DNA of 45,057 bases, taken from an uncultured Opitutia bacterium. GTDB taxonomy: Bacteria > Verrucomicrobiota > Verrucomicrobiia > Opitutales > Opitutaceae. Of the stretch, positions 1-7,415 are shown in pieces. The first letter of the stretch is position 1; each line of letters opens with the position of its first letter. The notes under the pieces are model-generated. The model had not been told where the DNA came from. It was given only the letters and a program-made list of their open reading frames with translations, and searched no databases. The stretch lies in contig CAIOAO010000015.1 in assembly GCA_903855985.1 (NCBI GenBank), positions 1-45,057 on the forward strand. Direction: 5' to 3'. The position numbers and the translations under genes are program-made.

Positions 1-148
1 CCACGTAGACTTCGTCGAGGGGGAACCCGGCCGCGAGCAGCTCGGTCACGACCTTCTCGCCCTCGACGACGAACAGCCCGAGCGCCTCGCGGTGCTTCTT
101 TTCGCGCAGTGAACGCAGGCGCTGGAGCTGGGCCTTGGTGAGCGGCAT
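1..148 (-). CDS. TrmH/SpoU-family RNA methyltransferase, N-terminal fragment
   Basis: The minus strand opens with ATG at 148 and reads without a stop to the window edge, giving 49 residues. The N-terminus contains LTKAQLQRLRSLREKKHRE followed by LFVVEGEKVVTELL. This is the typical substrate-binding start of SpoU/TrmH-family 2'-O-ribose RNA methyltransferases, where the FVVEGEK segment is strongly conserved. The SPOUT knot that binds S-adenosylmethionine would lie outside the window. The gene is divergent from the oxidoreductase fusion at 356, and the 207-bp gap holds two palindromic operators. Family call is good; the exact rRNA or tRNA target cannot be told. Confidence 0.82.
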   Translation of the reverse strand, partial: MPLTKAQLQRLRSLREKKHREALGLFVVEGEKVVTELLAAGFPLDEVYV

Positions 149-213
149 GCCCCAGCCTCAACCGGCGCGACCCACCGACGCAACCCTCACTCCGTGCCCC
201 CGCGACCAGCGAT

Positions 214-240
214 CCCATGTAACCCAATAGGTTACATGGG
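214..240. promoter_or_regulatory. Palindromic operator, copy 1
   Basis: Eleven-base perfect inverted arms (CCCATGTAACC and GGTTACATGGG) flank a 5-bp centre, CAATA. The core GTAACC-N5-GGTTAC (219-235) recurs inverted at 278-294. Two matching palindromes in a divergent intergenic region look like binding sites of a dimeric repressor or activator. No regulator gene lies nearby, so the family of the protein is unknown. Confidence 0.65.
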
Positions 241-277
241 CCCTGGCGGGGAGGGCCCAAAGGCGGCGTGATCGGGT

Positions 278-294
278 GTAACCTATTGGGTTAC
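278..294. promoter_or_regulatory. Palindromic operator, copy 2
   Basis: The 17-bp core GTAACC-TATTG-GGTTAC is the exact reverse complement of the core of copy 1, with centres 59 bp apart. It lies 23 bp upstream of the likely -35 element of the gene at 356, so this promoter is the probable target. DNA looping between the two sites is possible but is inference. Confidence 0.65.
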
Positions 295-317
295 GCTGGA
301 TCGTGGCCTTGTCGTGA

Positions 318-347
318 TTGCTTTCGCGAGGCGGAGTCACCTAGTTT
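318..347 (+). promoter_or_regulatory. Putative promoter of the Gfo/Idh-AKR gene
   Basis: TTGCTT (318-323) and TAGTTT (342-347) are separated by 18 bp. Only 8 bp separate the -10 from the ATG at 356 and no Shine-Dalgarno is present, so the transcript may be leaderless. Confidence 0.45.
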
Positions 348-355
348 GGCCGGGC

Positions 356-2362
356 ATGACCAAAAAGCTTGGCTGGGGAATCTTGAGCACGGGGCGCATT
401 GCGGGGATTTTCGCGCAGGGCCTGGCCCGCGCCGAAAACAGCCGCCTGATAGCGGTGGGGAGCCGCACCCCGGCCAGTGCCCAGAAATTCGCCGCCGCGC
501 ACGGCAACCCGCGCGCCCACGGCAGCTATGAGGCGCTGCTCGCCGACCCCGAGGTCGAGGCCGTCTACATCGCCGTCCCGCATCCCCAGCACGTCGAGTG
601 GGCCGTGAAGGCCGCCGAGGCCGGGAAACACATTCTCTGCGAGAAGCCCATCGGGCTGAACTACGCCGAAGCCATGGTCATGGCCGAGGCGGCGCGCGAG
701 CACAAGGTGCTGCTGATGGAGGCGTTCATGTACCGCTGCCATCCGCAGACCGCGAAGATCGTCGAGCTCGTCCGCAGCGGCGCGATCGGCGAGGTGAAGC
801 TCGTGCAGGCAACGTTTGGCTTCAACGCCGGCTTCAACGCCGAGTCCCGCCTCTGGGCCAACGCCGCGGGCGGCGGCGGCATCCTCGATGTCGGCTGCTA
901 CGCCGTGTCGTTCTCCCGGCTCCTCGCCGGCGCGATGTCGGGCCAGCCGTTCCTCAACCCCACGTCCGTCACGGGCGCCGGCGCGCTGCATCCGCAGACG
1001 GGCGTGGACATCGTGGCGGCGGCGACGCTGAAGTTCGCCAACGGCCTCGTGGCGCAGGTGGCGACGAGCGTCGGGCTGAGCCAGGACAACTCCGCCCGCA
1101 TCTACGGCAGCACCGGCATGATCGTGGTGCCGTCGCCGTGGATTCCGCCCAGCGAGGGTGAACCCGCGAAGTTTTTCCTGCACAAGGACGGCAAGGTGGA
1201 GGAGATCACCGTCGCCACCGACAAGAACCTTTACGGCCTCGAGGCCGATGCCGTGGCCCGGGCGCTGGAGCTCGGCGAGCGCGAGGTGTCCGCGATGAGC
1301 GTCGCCGACACGCTCGGCAACATGGCGGCGCTGGACGCGTGGCGCGACGCCATTGGCCTCCAGTACGAGGCGGAGAAGCCCGCCAATTTCCAGCACACGC
1401 ACTCGCGCCGGCCGCTCGCGCGCCGGGCGAACGCCGTGATCCCGACCGGCACGATCCCGCACCTGGCGAAGCCGGTGTCGCGGCTGATCATGGGCTGCGA
1501 CAACACCGTCACGATGCCGTACAGCGCGGCGATGTGGGACGACTATTTCGCGCGCGGCGGCAGCACGTTCGACACTGCCTACGTCTACTGGGGCGGCCTG
1601 CAGGAACGGCTGCTGGGCCAGTGGGTCAAGAACCGCGGCCTCCGCGAGGAGATCAGCCTGATCGTCAAGGGCGCGCACACGCCGTTCTGCACGCCGGAGT
1701 TCCTGACCCAGCAGCTGGACGAATCGCTCGGCCGGCTGCAGACGAACTACGCCGACATCTACATGCTGCACCGCGACAACCTCGAGGTGCCCATCGGCGA
1801 GTTCGTCGAGGTGCTCAACGAGCAGGTGAAGGCGGGCCGGATCAAGGCGTTCGGCGGCTCCAACTGGACGATCGCCCGCGTGGCCGCGGCGAACCGCTAT
1901 GCCGCGCGCAAGGGGCTGCAGGGCTTCAGCGTGCTGAGCAACAACTTCAGCCTCGCGCGCATGGTGGACCCGGTCTGGGCGGGCTGCATTGCCGCGTCGG
2001 ACAAGGAGTCGCGCCGCTGGCTCAAGAAGACCCAGCTGCCGCTGCTCGCATGGTCGAGCCAGGCGCGCGGGTTCTTCACCGACCGCGCCGCGCCGGACAA
2101 GAAGGAGGACGAGCAGCTGGTGCGCTGCTGGTATTCCGAGGACAACTTCGTGCGCCGCGACCGCGCCATCGCGCTGGCGAAGAAGAAAGGCACGACGCCG
2201 ATCGCCATCGCGGCCGCCTATGTGCTGGCGCAGCCCTTCCCGACGTTTGCGCTGATCGGACCGCGCATCATCAGCGAGACCGTGAGCTCGCTGGCGTGCC
2301 TCGACGTGACATTGACCCCGAAGGAAACCGCCTGGCTCAACCTCGAGCGCGAGCGGCTGTGA
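356..2362 (+). CDS. Gfo/Idh/MocA oxidoreductase fused to aldo/keto reductase
   Basis: This 668-residue protein joins two NAD(P)-dependent oxidoreductases. Residues about 3-335 form a Gfo/Idh/MocA unit: a Rossmann start (GWGILSTGRIAG), the catalytic EKPIG motif and GGGGILDVGCY. Residues about 365-665 form an aldo/keto reductase barrel with the Asp/Tyr region FDTAYVYWGG, Lys in LIVKGAH and His in MLHRDN, the usual catalytic tetrad. Such enzymes act on sugars, inositols or their keto forms; the substrate cannot be read. The reading frame opens at a GTG at 314, but ATG 356 starts directly at the Rossmann fold and fits the promoter spacing. Two operators upstream suggest substrate-dependent control. 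It is a true fusion, with no frameshift or stop between halves. Confidence 0.85.
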   Translation: MTKKLGWGILSTGRIAGIFAQGLARAENSRLIAVGSRTPASAQKFAAAHGNPRAHGSYEALLADPEVEAVYIAVPHPQHVEWAVKAAEAGKHILCEKPIGLNYAEAMVMAEAAREHKVLLMEAFMYRCHPQTAKIVELVRSGAIGEVKLVQATFGFNAGFNAESRLWANAAGGGGILDVGCYAVSFSRLLAGAMSGQPFLNPTSVTGAGALHPQTGVDIVAAATLKFANGLVAQVATSVGLSQDNSARIYGSTGMIVVPSPWIPPSEGEPAKFFLHKDGKVEEITVATDKNLYGLEADAVARALELGEREVSAMSVADTLGNMAALDAWRDAIGLQYEAEKPANFQHTHSRRPLARRANAVIPTGTIPHLAKPVSRLIMGCDNTVTMPYSAAMWDDYFARGGSTFDTAYVYWGGLQERLLGQWVKNRGLREEISLIVKGAHTPFCTPEFLTQQLDESLGRLQTNYADIYMLHRDNLEVPIGEFVEVLNEQVKAGRIKAFGGSNWTIARVAAANRYAARKGLQGFSVLSNNFSLARMVDPVWAGCIAASDKESRRWLKKTQLPLLAWSSQARGFFTDRAAPDKKEDEQLVRCWYSEDNFVRRDRAIALAKKKGTTPIAIAAAYVLAQPFPTFALIGPRIISETVSSLACLDVTLTPKETAWLNLERERL

Positions 2363-2400
2363 GGTGACCGATTCCGGCGGGTCCTGGCGGTGCCTTCTCG

Positions 2401-2430
2401 CTTTCCACCGGCGGGTCCCGTCGCTAATTT
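2401..2430 (+). promoter_or_regulatory. Putative promoter with very short leader
   Basis: TAATTT (2425-2430) lies 6 bp before the ATG at 2437, with a weak -35 CTTTCC (2401-2406) 18 bp upstream. There is no Shine-Dalgarno, which suggests a leaderless or near-leaderless transcript. Confidence 0.35.
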
Positions 2431-2436
2431 GTGCCC

Positions 2437-3639
2437 ATGAAACGCTGCGCCCCGTGGCTTCTGCTGCTTACGATGCTGGCCGCCTGCCTGACCCCGCTTT
2501 CGGCGGCGGGCCCCGCGGCGCCGCCCGCCGCCGACCGTTCACCGGCGGTTGGGCTGGCGAAATCAATCGCGACCGTGACCGGCATCGCGATCTCGCCGCT
2601 GCTTGGCACCGGGGCCTACGGCGCCTACCAGTGGGCGACGGCCAAGGACAGTGCCGCCCGCGCCGCGCTGCCATGGTATGCCCACTGGAGTTTTTTCCTC
2701 CCGGCTTTGCTCATCGTCGGCCTGTGCGCCGCGAAGGACAGCCTGGGCGCGATGCTGCCGCCGGGCTTCAAGAAGCCGCTGGACGTGCTGGAGACCATTG
2801 AAAACAAGGTCTCGGGTCTGGTGGCGGCGGGGGCGGTCATTCCGCTGACGATGGACACGCTTTCCAAGCTGGTGACGGGCGGGGCGCACACAGCGGCGGC
2901 CCACGGTACGGGCGGTTTCGCCATGATCCAGGCCGCGGATTTTTCCTGGCTGCTGGACCTCCTGACCGTCCCGTTTGGCGTCGCGGTGTTTGCCGTGGTG
3001 TGGATGGCGTCGCACGCGATCAACGTGCTGATCCTGCTCAGCCCGTGGGGGGCGATTGACGCCGCGCTCAAGGCGGCGCGCACCGCGCTGCTGGGCCTGC
3101 TCACGCTCTCCGCCACGATCAATCCCTGGGTCGGAGCGGCGCTCTCCATCGTGGTGATCATCATCGCCTATTTTATCGCGGGCTGGGCGTTCCGGCTCAC
3201 GTGGTTCGGCTCCGAGTTCTGCTGGGATTTTTTCACGCTGCGGCGCCACCGGTTCACGCCGGCGGAAAACAACAACCGCCTGTTCGCCGGCGCGAACCTG
3301 GCCGGCGTGCCGGTGCGGACCTACGGCCGACTCGAGCGGAATCCGGAGGGGGTGCTGCAATTTTTCTACCGCCCGTGGCTGGTGCTGCCGGAGCGATCGG
3401 CCGCAGTGGCGGGGACCCCCGCGCAACTGGAGGTGGACCGGGGATTGTTTTTCTCGACGGTCACGGCGGCCGGCGCCGGCACGCTTTTCCTGCTGCCGCC
3501 GCGCTATCACGGCCATGAGACCACGTTCGCGCGCATCTACGCGCTGGACGGGGGCGTGCGTGACGCCGGCCTCCGCCGCGCGTGGGGCGTGCTGAAGGAA
3601 CTGTTCGGCGGCTCCGCGGCGCGGACACAGGTCGTATGA
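2437..3639 (+). CDS. Hypothetical exported or membrane protein, 400 aa
   Basis: I do not recognise a family. The N-terminus is a clear export signal (MKRCAPWLLLLTMLAACLTP). It contains a lipobox-like LAAC at residue 17 and also a signal-peptidase I type end (LSA-AG), so either processing is possible. Hydrophobic stretches near residues 80-97, 170-200 and 210-255 look like membrane segments. The rest, from about residue 265, is soluble and holds several aromatic residues around FFYRPWLVLP. ATG 2437 is preferred over GTG 2431 because the signal peptide begins there. The stop overlaps the start of the DoxX-like gene (ATGA at 3636-3639), so the two are probably translated together. Confidence 0.7.
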   Translation: MKRCAPWLLLLTMLAACLTPLSAAGPAAPPAADRSPAVGLAKSIATVTGIAISPLLGTGAYGAYQWATAKDSAARAALPWYAHWSFFLPALLIVGLCAAKDSLGAMLPPGFKKPLDVLETIENKVSGLVAAGAVIPLTMDTLSKLVTGGAHTAAAHGTGGFAMIQAADFSWLLDLLTVPFGVAVFAVVWMASHAINVLILLSPWGAIDAALKAARTALLGLLTLSATINPWVGAALSIVVIIIAYFIAGWAFRLTWFGSEFCWDFFTLRRHRFTPAENNNRLFAGANLAGVPVRTYGRLERNPEGVLQFFYRPWLVLPERSAAVAGTPAQLEVDRGLFFSTVTAAGAGTLFLLPPRYHGHETTFARIYALDGGVRDAGLRRAWGVLKELFGGSAARTQVV

Positions 3640-4037
3640 ACTGGGCGCGGCTGGCCCTGCGCTGGATCCTGGCGGGGTTCTTCATCGTGGCGGGGGTGAA
3701 CCACTTTCGCACGCCCGCGCTCTATTACGGGATGATGCCGGCGTGGATCACCTGGCCGGTGACGGCGAATGTGGTTGCGGGGCTGGCGGAAATCCTCGGC
3801 GGCATCGGCCTGTTTTTCCCCGCGACCAAGCGCCTGGCCGGCTGCGGGCTGATTGCGCTGCTCGTGGCGGTTTTCCCTGCCAACGTGCACGTGGCGCTGC
3901 TGGGCCGGATGCCGGGCACGGATTTTTCGCCCGCCACGCTCTGGCTGCGGCTGCCCTTTCAGGCGGTGTTCAGCGCGCTCGTGTGGTGGGCGGCGGTGAA
4001 ACGCACCCCGGAGGACAAAGCGGCCCGCTGGTCATGA
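3636..4037 (+). CDS. DoxX-like small membrane protein
   Basis: This 133-residue protein has four hydrophobic segments, starting with LRWILAGFFIVAGVNHF. That opening, followed by a Pro-rich loop and AEILGGIGLFFP, matches the DoxX/DoxD-like membrane family. These proteins sit in the inner membrane and are often linked to redox or thiol stress, but their biochemical role is poorly defined. The start overlaps the upstream stop codon in an ATGA, showing translational coupling to the 400-aa membrane protein. The 3' end overlaps the convergent gene by 6 bp. Confidence 0.7.
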   Translation: MNWARLALRWILAGFFIVAGVNHFRTPALYYGMMPAWITWPVTANVVAGLAEILGGIGLFFPATKRLAGCGLIALLVAVFPANVHVALLGRMPGTDFSPATLWLRLPFQAVFSALVWWAAVKRTPEDKAARWS

Positions 4038-4520
4038 GGCCGGCGGGTCATATTCAACCGTAAGCGTCCCGCCGGCAGGCAGCGCGGCCCATTGCTGCAG
4101 GAGCGCGGTGCGCCGGACATTCAGCCGGTCGTATTCCTCGGCGCCGACGCGTCGGAACGGTGGCAACTTTTGTCCGGCGACGGACTGGTCGAGGGCGTCC
4201 TGCCACCCGGCGAGGGGCCGCGGCGACGGGGAGTTGAGCAGCTCGGTGACGCCCACCGCGCACTCGGCCCAGAAGGCCTCGACGGGCAGCTGCCGGGCCA
4301 CGCCCTTTTGGACAAAATCATCCAGGGCCCAGCCCGCGGCGATCAGGCCGAAAAACCCCTGCCGCAGGCCCAGCGCCGACTCGACCGCGAAGTGGGTCAG
4401 GTCGTGGCGCGGATAAAACGGGCTCACGCGTGACCAGGTTTCCGAGCCATCGGGGCGCCGGCAGTGGAAGGACGACTGCGCGTCGGAGATTTTCTTCAGG
4501 TTGACCTGGAGGGCGGGCAT
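4032..4520 (-). CDS. Conserved-looking hypothetical protein, 162 aa
   Basis: A soluble protein without signal peptide or membrane segments. The central stretch PRHDLTHFAVESALGLRQGF followed by FGLIAAGWALDDF looks like a conserved helical core, with paired His residues that might bind a metal; this is a guess from appearance only. I do not recognise the family. Its 3' end overlaps the DoxX-like gene by 6 bp in convergent orientation. The upstream 179 bp up to 4699 is shared with the divergent methyltransferase gene. Confidence 0.6.
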   Translation of the reverse strand: MPALQVNLKKISDAQSSFHCRRPDGSETWSRVSPFYPRHDLTHFAVESALGLRQGFFGLIAAGWALDDFVQKGVARQLPVEAFWAECAVGVTELLNSPSPRPLAGWQDALDQSVAGQKLPPFRRVGAEEYDRLNVRRTALLQQWAALPAGGTLTVEYDPPAS

Positions 4521-4664
4521 GGCGGGCGGGGCGAGAGGCTAGGAGGCGCGGCCCCGGCGGCAAGCCGCCGCTCGCGATCGTGACGCCCCCCTATGCGGGG
4601 AGGAGCGGGAACGCGGTGGATTTTGCCAATCCCTGCTCGTTTCTTGCCTTCCGGCGTTTGCCGG

Positions 4665-4692
4665 TTGTGCGCCGGGGCCGGGGCGGTAACAA
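4665..4692 (+). promoter_or_regulatory. Putative promoter of the first UroD-family gene
   Basis: TTGTGC (4665-4670) and TAACAA (4687-4692) are separated by 16 bp, and the ATG at 4700 follows 7 bp later with no Shine-Dalgarno. This is the same short-leader layout as at 356 and 2437. A CGGCGG-CAAG-CCGCCG hairpin (4555-4570) lies further upstream. Confidence 0.4.
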
Positions 4693-4699
4693 CGGCGGC

Positions 4700-5719
4700 A
4701 TGAGCGTGAAAGCTTCGCGCGGTGCCGACCGCGGACGAGCGGCAACGGCCGGGTCCGCGCCCGGCCCCCTCACGCCCCGCGAGCGTTGCATCGCGGCCCT
4801 GGAGCGTCGGCCGCTGACCGGGCGTGTGCCGCACCTCGAAATGGTGTTTTTCCTCACGATGGAGGCGTTCGGCCGCATGCACCCCTCGCACCGCAACTAC
4901 GACCAGTGGCTGCAGATGGAGGAAAAGGAGCGCGAGCTGCACCGGCGCGACATGGCCGACCTGTACATCGCGACGGCCGAGCGGTACGAGCACAGCGCCA
5001 TCTTCATCCACCAGAACCCCAGCACCGACGAGGAGCTGCAGCGCATGGTGGACCTGATCCGCGAGCGCACGGGCGACCGTTACTTCCTGATGGCCCACGG
5101 TGACGCGACCTTTGCGATCCCGAACGGGAACGACATGGAGGCGTTTTCCTGCCAGCTCGTGGAGGAGCCGGAGAAGCTGAAGGCGCAGACCGCGGGCTGG
5201 GTGCAGAGTGCGCTGGAACGCGCGGCGCGCTGGCGGCGGCCGGGCGGGCTCGACGGGTACGCGCTGTGTGCCGACTACTGCTTCAACACCGGCCCCTTCC
5301 TGAGCCCGGCCCAGTTTTCCGAGTTCATCACGCCGTACCTCACGGCGGTGACCAAGGGGTACCGGGACCTCGGGTACTACGTCATCAAGCACACCGACGG
5401 CAACATCATGCCGATCATTGACCAGCTGGTGCAGAGCGGGCCGCACGCGCTGCACTCGCTCGATCCGCAGGGCTCGGTGGACATCGCCGAGGTCAAGCGG
5501 CGCTACGGCTCGGAGGTCTGCCTGATTGGCAACGTGCACTGCGGCATGCTGGACATGGGTTCACCGGCGCAGATCGAGGAGGCGGCGCGTTATGCGCTGA
5601 AGCACGGCATGCCGGGCGGGGGTTACATTTTCTCGACGAGCAACTGCATCTACACCGGCATGCCGCTCGCGAGCTACGAGGTGATGCTCGACGTCTGGCG
5701 GCGCGAGGGAAACTACTGA
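4700..5719 (+). CDS. Uroporphyrinogen decarboxylase (URO-D) family protein, putative methyltransferase
   Basis: The 339-residue protein has the URO-D barrel: an N-terminal TPRERCIAALERRPLTGRVP, a central YCFNTGPFLSPAQFSEFITP, and the strand-loop KHTDGNIMPIIDQLVQSG. Possible metal ligands are His231 and Asp233 (HTDG) and Cys316 (TSNC), at the places where corrinoid methyltransferases such as MtaA/MtbA carry H-x-C and C. True heme-pathway HemE is unlikely, because its N-terminal Arg-rich substrate motif is not visible. The frame is open from 4580, but ATG 4700 fits the promoter and domain start. It is first in a run with the genes at 5730, 6867, 7412 and 10189. Methyl transfer to or from a methylated substrate is inference. 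Confidence 0.75.
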   Translation: MSVKASRGADRGRAATAGSAPGPLTPRERCIAALERRPLTGRVPHLEMVFFLTMEAFGRMHPSHRNYDQWLQMEEKERELHRRDMADLYIATAERYEHSAIFIHQNPSTDEELQRMVDLIRERTGDRYFLMAHGDATFAIPNGNDMEAFSCQLVEEPEKLKAQTAGWVQSALERAARWRRPGGLDGYALCADYCFNTGPFLSPAQFSEFITPYLTAVTKGYRDLGYYVIKHTDGNIMPIIDQLVQSGPHALHSLDPQGSVDIAEVKRRYGSEVCLIGNVHCGMLDMGSPAQIEEAARYALKHGMPGGGYIFSTSNCIYTGMPLASYEVMLDVWRREGNY

Positions 5720-5729
5720 AGCCCGCACC

Positions 5730-6800
5730 ATGAATCCCCGGGCGCGAGTGGAACGGGCGCTGCATGGCGGCAAGGCAGACCGCGTGCCGTTCACAATCTA
5801 CGAATGCATGATTCCCCCATGCGCCGCGGAGCGTGAGCTGCGCAACCGCGGCTGCTGCATCGTCCGCCGCCTGCCCGTCTTTCGCACGCACCGACCCAAT
5901 GTCCGGACGACCGAGCAGGTTTATTGGGTGGGTGAGCGGAAGTTCACGCGGACGGTGCACGAGACAAAATGCGGCACGCTGTCCAGCCTGGTGGAGGACG
6001 GCGGCTTCACTTCCTGGCGGCACGAATACCTGCTCAAGCGCCCCGAGGATTACGCCGCGATCCGCTGCCTGCTGCGGGACGAGGTGTACGAGCCGGCCTA
6101 CGCCGAGTTTGCGCGCGCGCAGGAGGCGGACCGGGGTGACACGATTTACCGGGCCAACTTCGGACTGGAGCCGATGCAGGAGCTGATCTCGGGCGGCGTG
6201 ATGGGCATGCAGACCTATTGCGAGGAGTGGATGGAGCGGCGCGACGAGGTGCTGGGCCTGTACGAGATTCTCGTGGAGAACCGGCGGAAAATTTATCCGC
6301 TGGTGGCGCAGTCGCCGGCGTCCCACGCCAACTACGGCGGCAATGTCACCCCGGAGATCATCGGCCGGGAAAACTTCGAGGCCTACTACCTGCCGCATTA
6401 TCACGAGGCGGCCGAGGTTATGCACCGGCATGGCAAGCTCATCGGCTGCCATTTCGACGCCAACACGAAGCTGATCGCCCCGGCGATTGCCGGTACGCCG
6501 CTCGATTACATCGAGGCCTTCACGCCCGCGCCCGACACCGACCAGACGCTGGCCGAGGCCCGCGCCGCCTGGCCGGACAAGGTCTTGTGGATCAACTTTC
6601 CCTCTTCCGTGCATCTCCAGCCCGACGCGGCGGTCGAGGCGGTGACCCTCGACCTGCTGGAGCAGGCGGGCCGGATGGACGGGCTGCTCATCGGCATCAC
6701 CGAGGACATGCCGCCGGAGCGCTGGCAGGACAGTTGCCGGTCGATCATGCAGGGCCTCGAGCGACACGCGCGGGAGCACCCGGGCCGTTACCAGGCCTGA
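5730..6800 (+). CDS. Second URO-D family protein, divergent paralogue
   Basis: This 356-residue protein begins MNPRARVERALHGGKADRVP, the typical URO-D family opening, 10 bp after the previous gene. It keeps the barrel and a metal-site-like CHFD (His241, Asp243), but the late cysteine seen in its neighbours is replaced by an acidic stretch (ITEDMPPE). It is therefore distant from both HemE and the classical MtaA/MtbA type. Three Cys near residues 26-43 are unusual for the family. Co-transcription with the gene at 4700 suggests the two act on the same compound or form a heteromer. Substrate unknown. Confidence 0.7.
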   Translation: MNPRARVERALHGGKADRVPFTIYECMIPPCAAERELRNRGCCIVRRLPVFRTHRPNVRTTEQVYWVGERKFTRTVHETKCGTLSSLVEDGGFTSWRHEYLLKRPEDYAAIRCLLRDEVYEPAYAEFARAQEADRGDTIYRANFGLEPMQELISGGVMGMQTYCEEWMERRDEVLGLYEILVENRRKIYPLVAQSPASHANYGGNVTPEIIGRENFEAYYLPHYHEAAEVMHRHGKLIGCHFDANTKLIAPAIAGTPLDYIEAFTPAPDTDQTLAEARAAWPDKVLWINFPSSVHLQPDAAVEAVTLDLLEQAGRMDGLLIGITEDMPPERWQDSCRSIMQGLERHAREHPGRYQA

Positions 6801-6866
6801 CGGGACTCGCGGCCGCCGGAAAAGGGCTCGCGGGCGGAAATGGGGTGTCACAGTCTGCCCCGCCGC

Positions 6867-7415
6867 ATGAGAAAACCGCCGTTGACGCCCGAGGAGCAGC
6901 TCCTGCGCATCCTGCGCATTGCGAAGACCAACGGCCTTAGCGTCGTGATCATTGCCGCGATCGGAACCGTGCTCTCCCTCGGCGACTGGCTGGGGATGGC
7001 GGTGGGCGCGGCCATCATCATTGGCGGGCGGATGGAATTGTCGGGCCGCAAGCAGCTGCTCGCGAACGACGCCACGGGCGTGCGTTCGCTGGTGTGCTCG
7101 CAGTGGGTCGTGCTGGCGGCAATCGAGGCCTACTGCCTGATCAAGCTCCTCTTCGACACCCACCACGGCGTGAGCCCGGAGTTGCGCTCCGCCATGACCG
7201 ACCTCGGGATCGACATGGCCGAGCTGGAGCCCTCGCTGCGGCTGGCCTTTTACGGCACCTATATCGCGGTGGCGCTCCTCACCCTCGTTTACCAGGGCGG
7301 CATGGCGCGCTATTACGGCCGGCGTGCCGGCGTGGTGCAGGAGGCGATTGCGGCGCGGCTGCGGCCCCCGGCGTCAGCGGGACGCGTGGGTGATCCGGAA
7401 GACTGGGTGACGTGA
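6867..7415 (+). CDS. Hypothetical inner-membrane protein, about 182 aa
   Basis: Three hydrophobic stretches are visible: SVVIIAAIGTVLSLGDWLGM with the following AVGAAIIIGG, a second around VVLAAIEAYCLIKLLF, and a third around YIAVALLTLVYQGG. The charged N-terminus carries TPEEQLLRILRIAKTNG. I do not recognise the family. ATG 6867 is preferred to ATG 6840 because the latter adds a short, non-conserved-looking Arg/Cys segment. The stop overlaps the start of the next gene (GTGA at 7412-7415), so it is probably in the same operon although its role there is unclear. Confidence 0.65.
   Translation: MRKPPLTPEEQLLRILRIAKTNGLSVVIIAAIGTVLSLGDWLGMAVGAAIIIGGRMELSGRKQLLANDATGVRSLVCSQWVVLAAIEAYCLIKLLFDTHHGVSPELRSAMTDLGIDMAELEPSLRLAFYGTYIAVALLTLVYQGGMARYYGRRAGVVQEAIAARLRPPASAGRVGDPEDWVT

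Noticed and set aside
314-355. GTG 314 as start of the oxidoreductase fusion
   Set aside because: The extra 14 residues precede the Rossmann start, and the -10 box at 342-347 would lie inside the coding region.
4700-5719. HemE, the heme-pathway uroporphyrinogen decarboxylase
   Set aside because: The N-terminal Arg-containing substrate motif is missing, possible metal ligands are present, and the neighbours are glycan enzymes, not heme genes.
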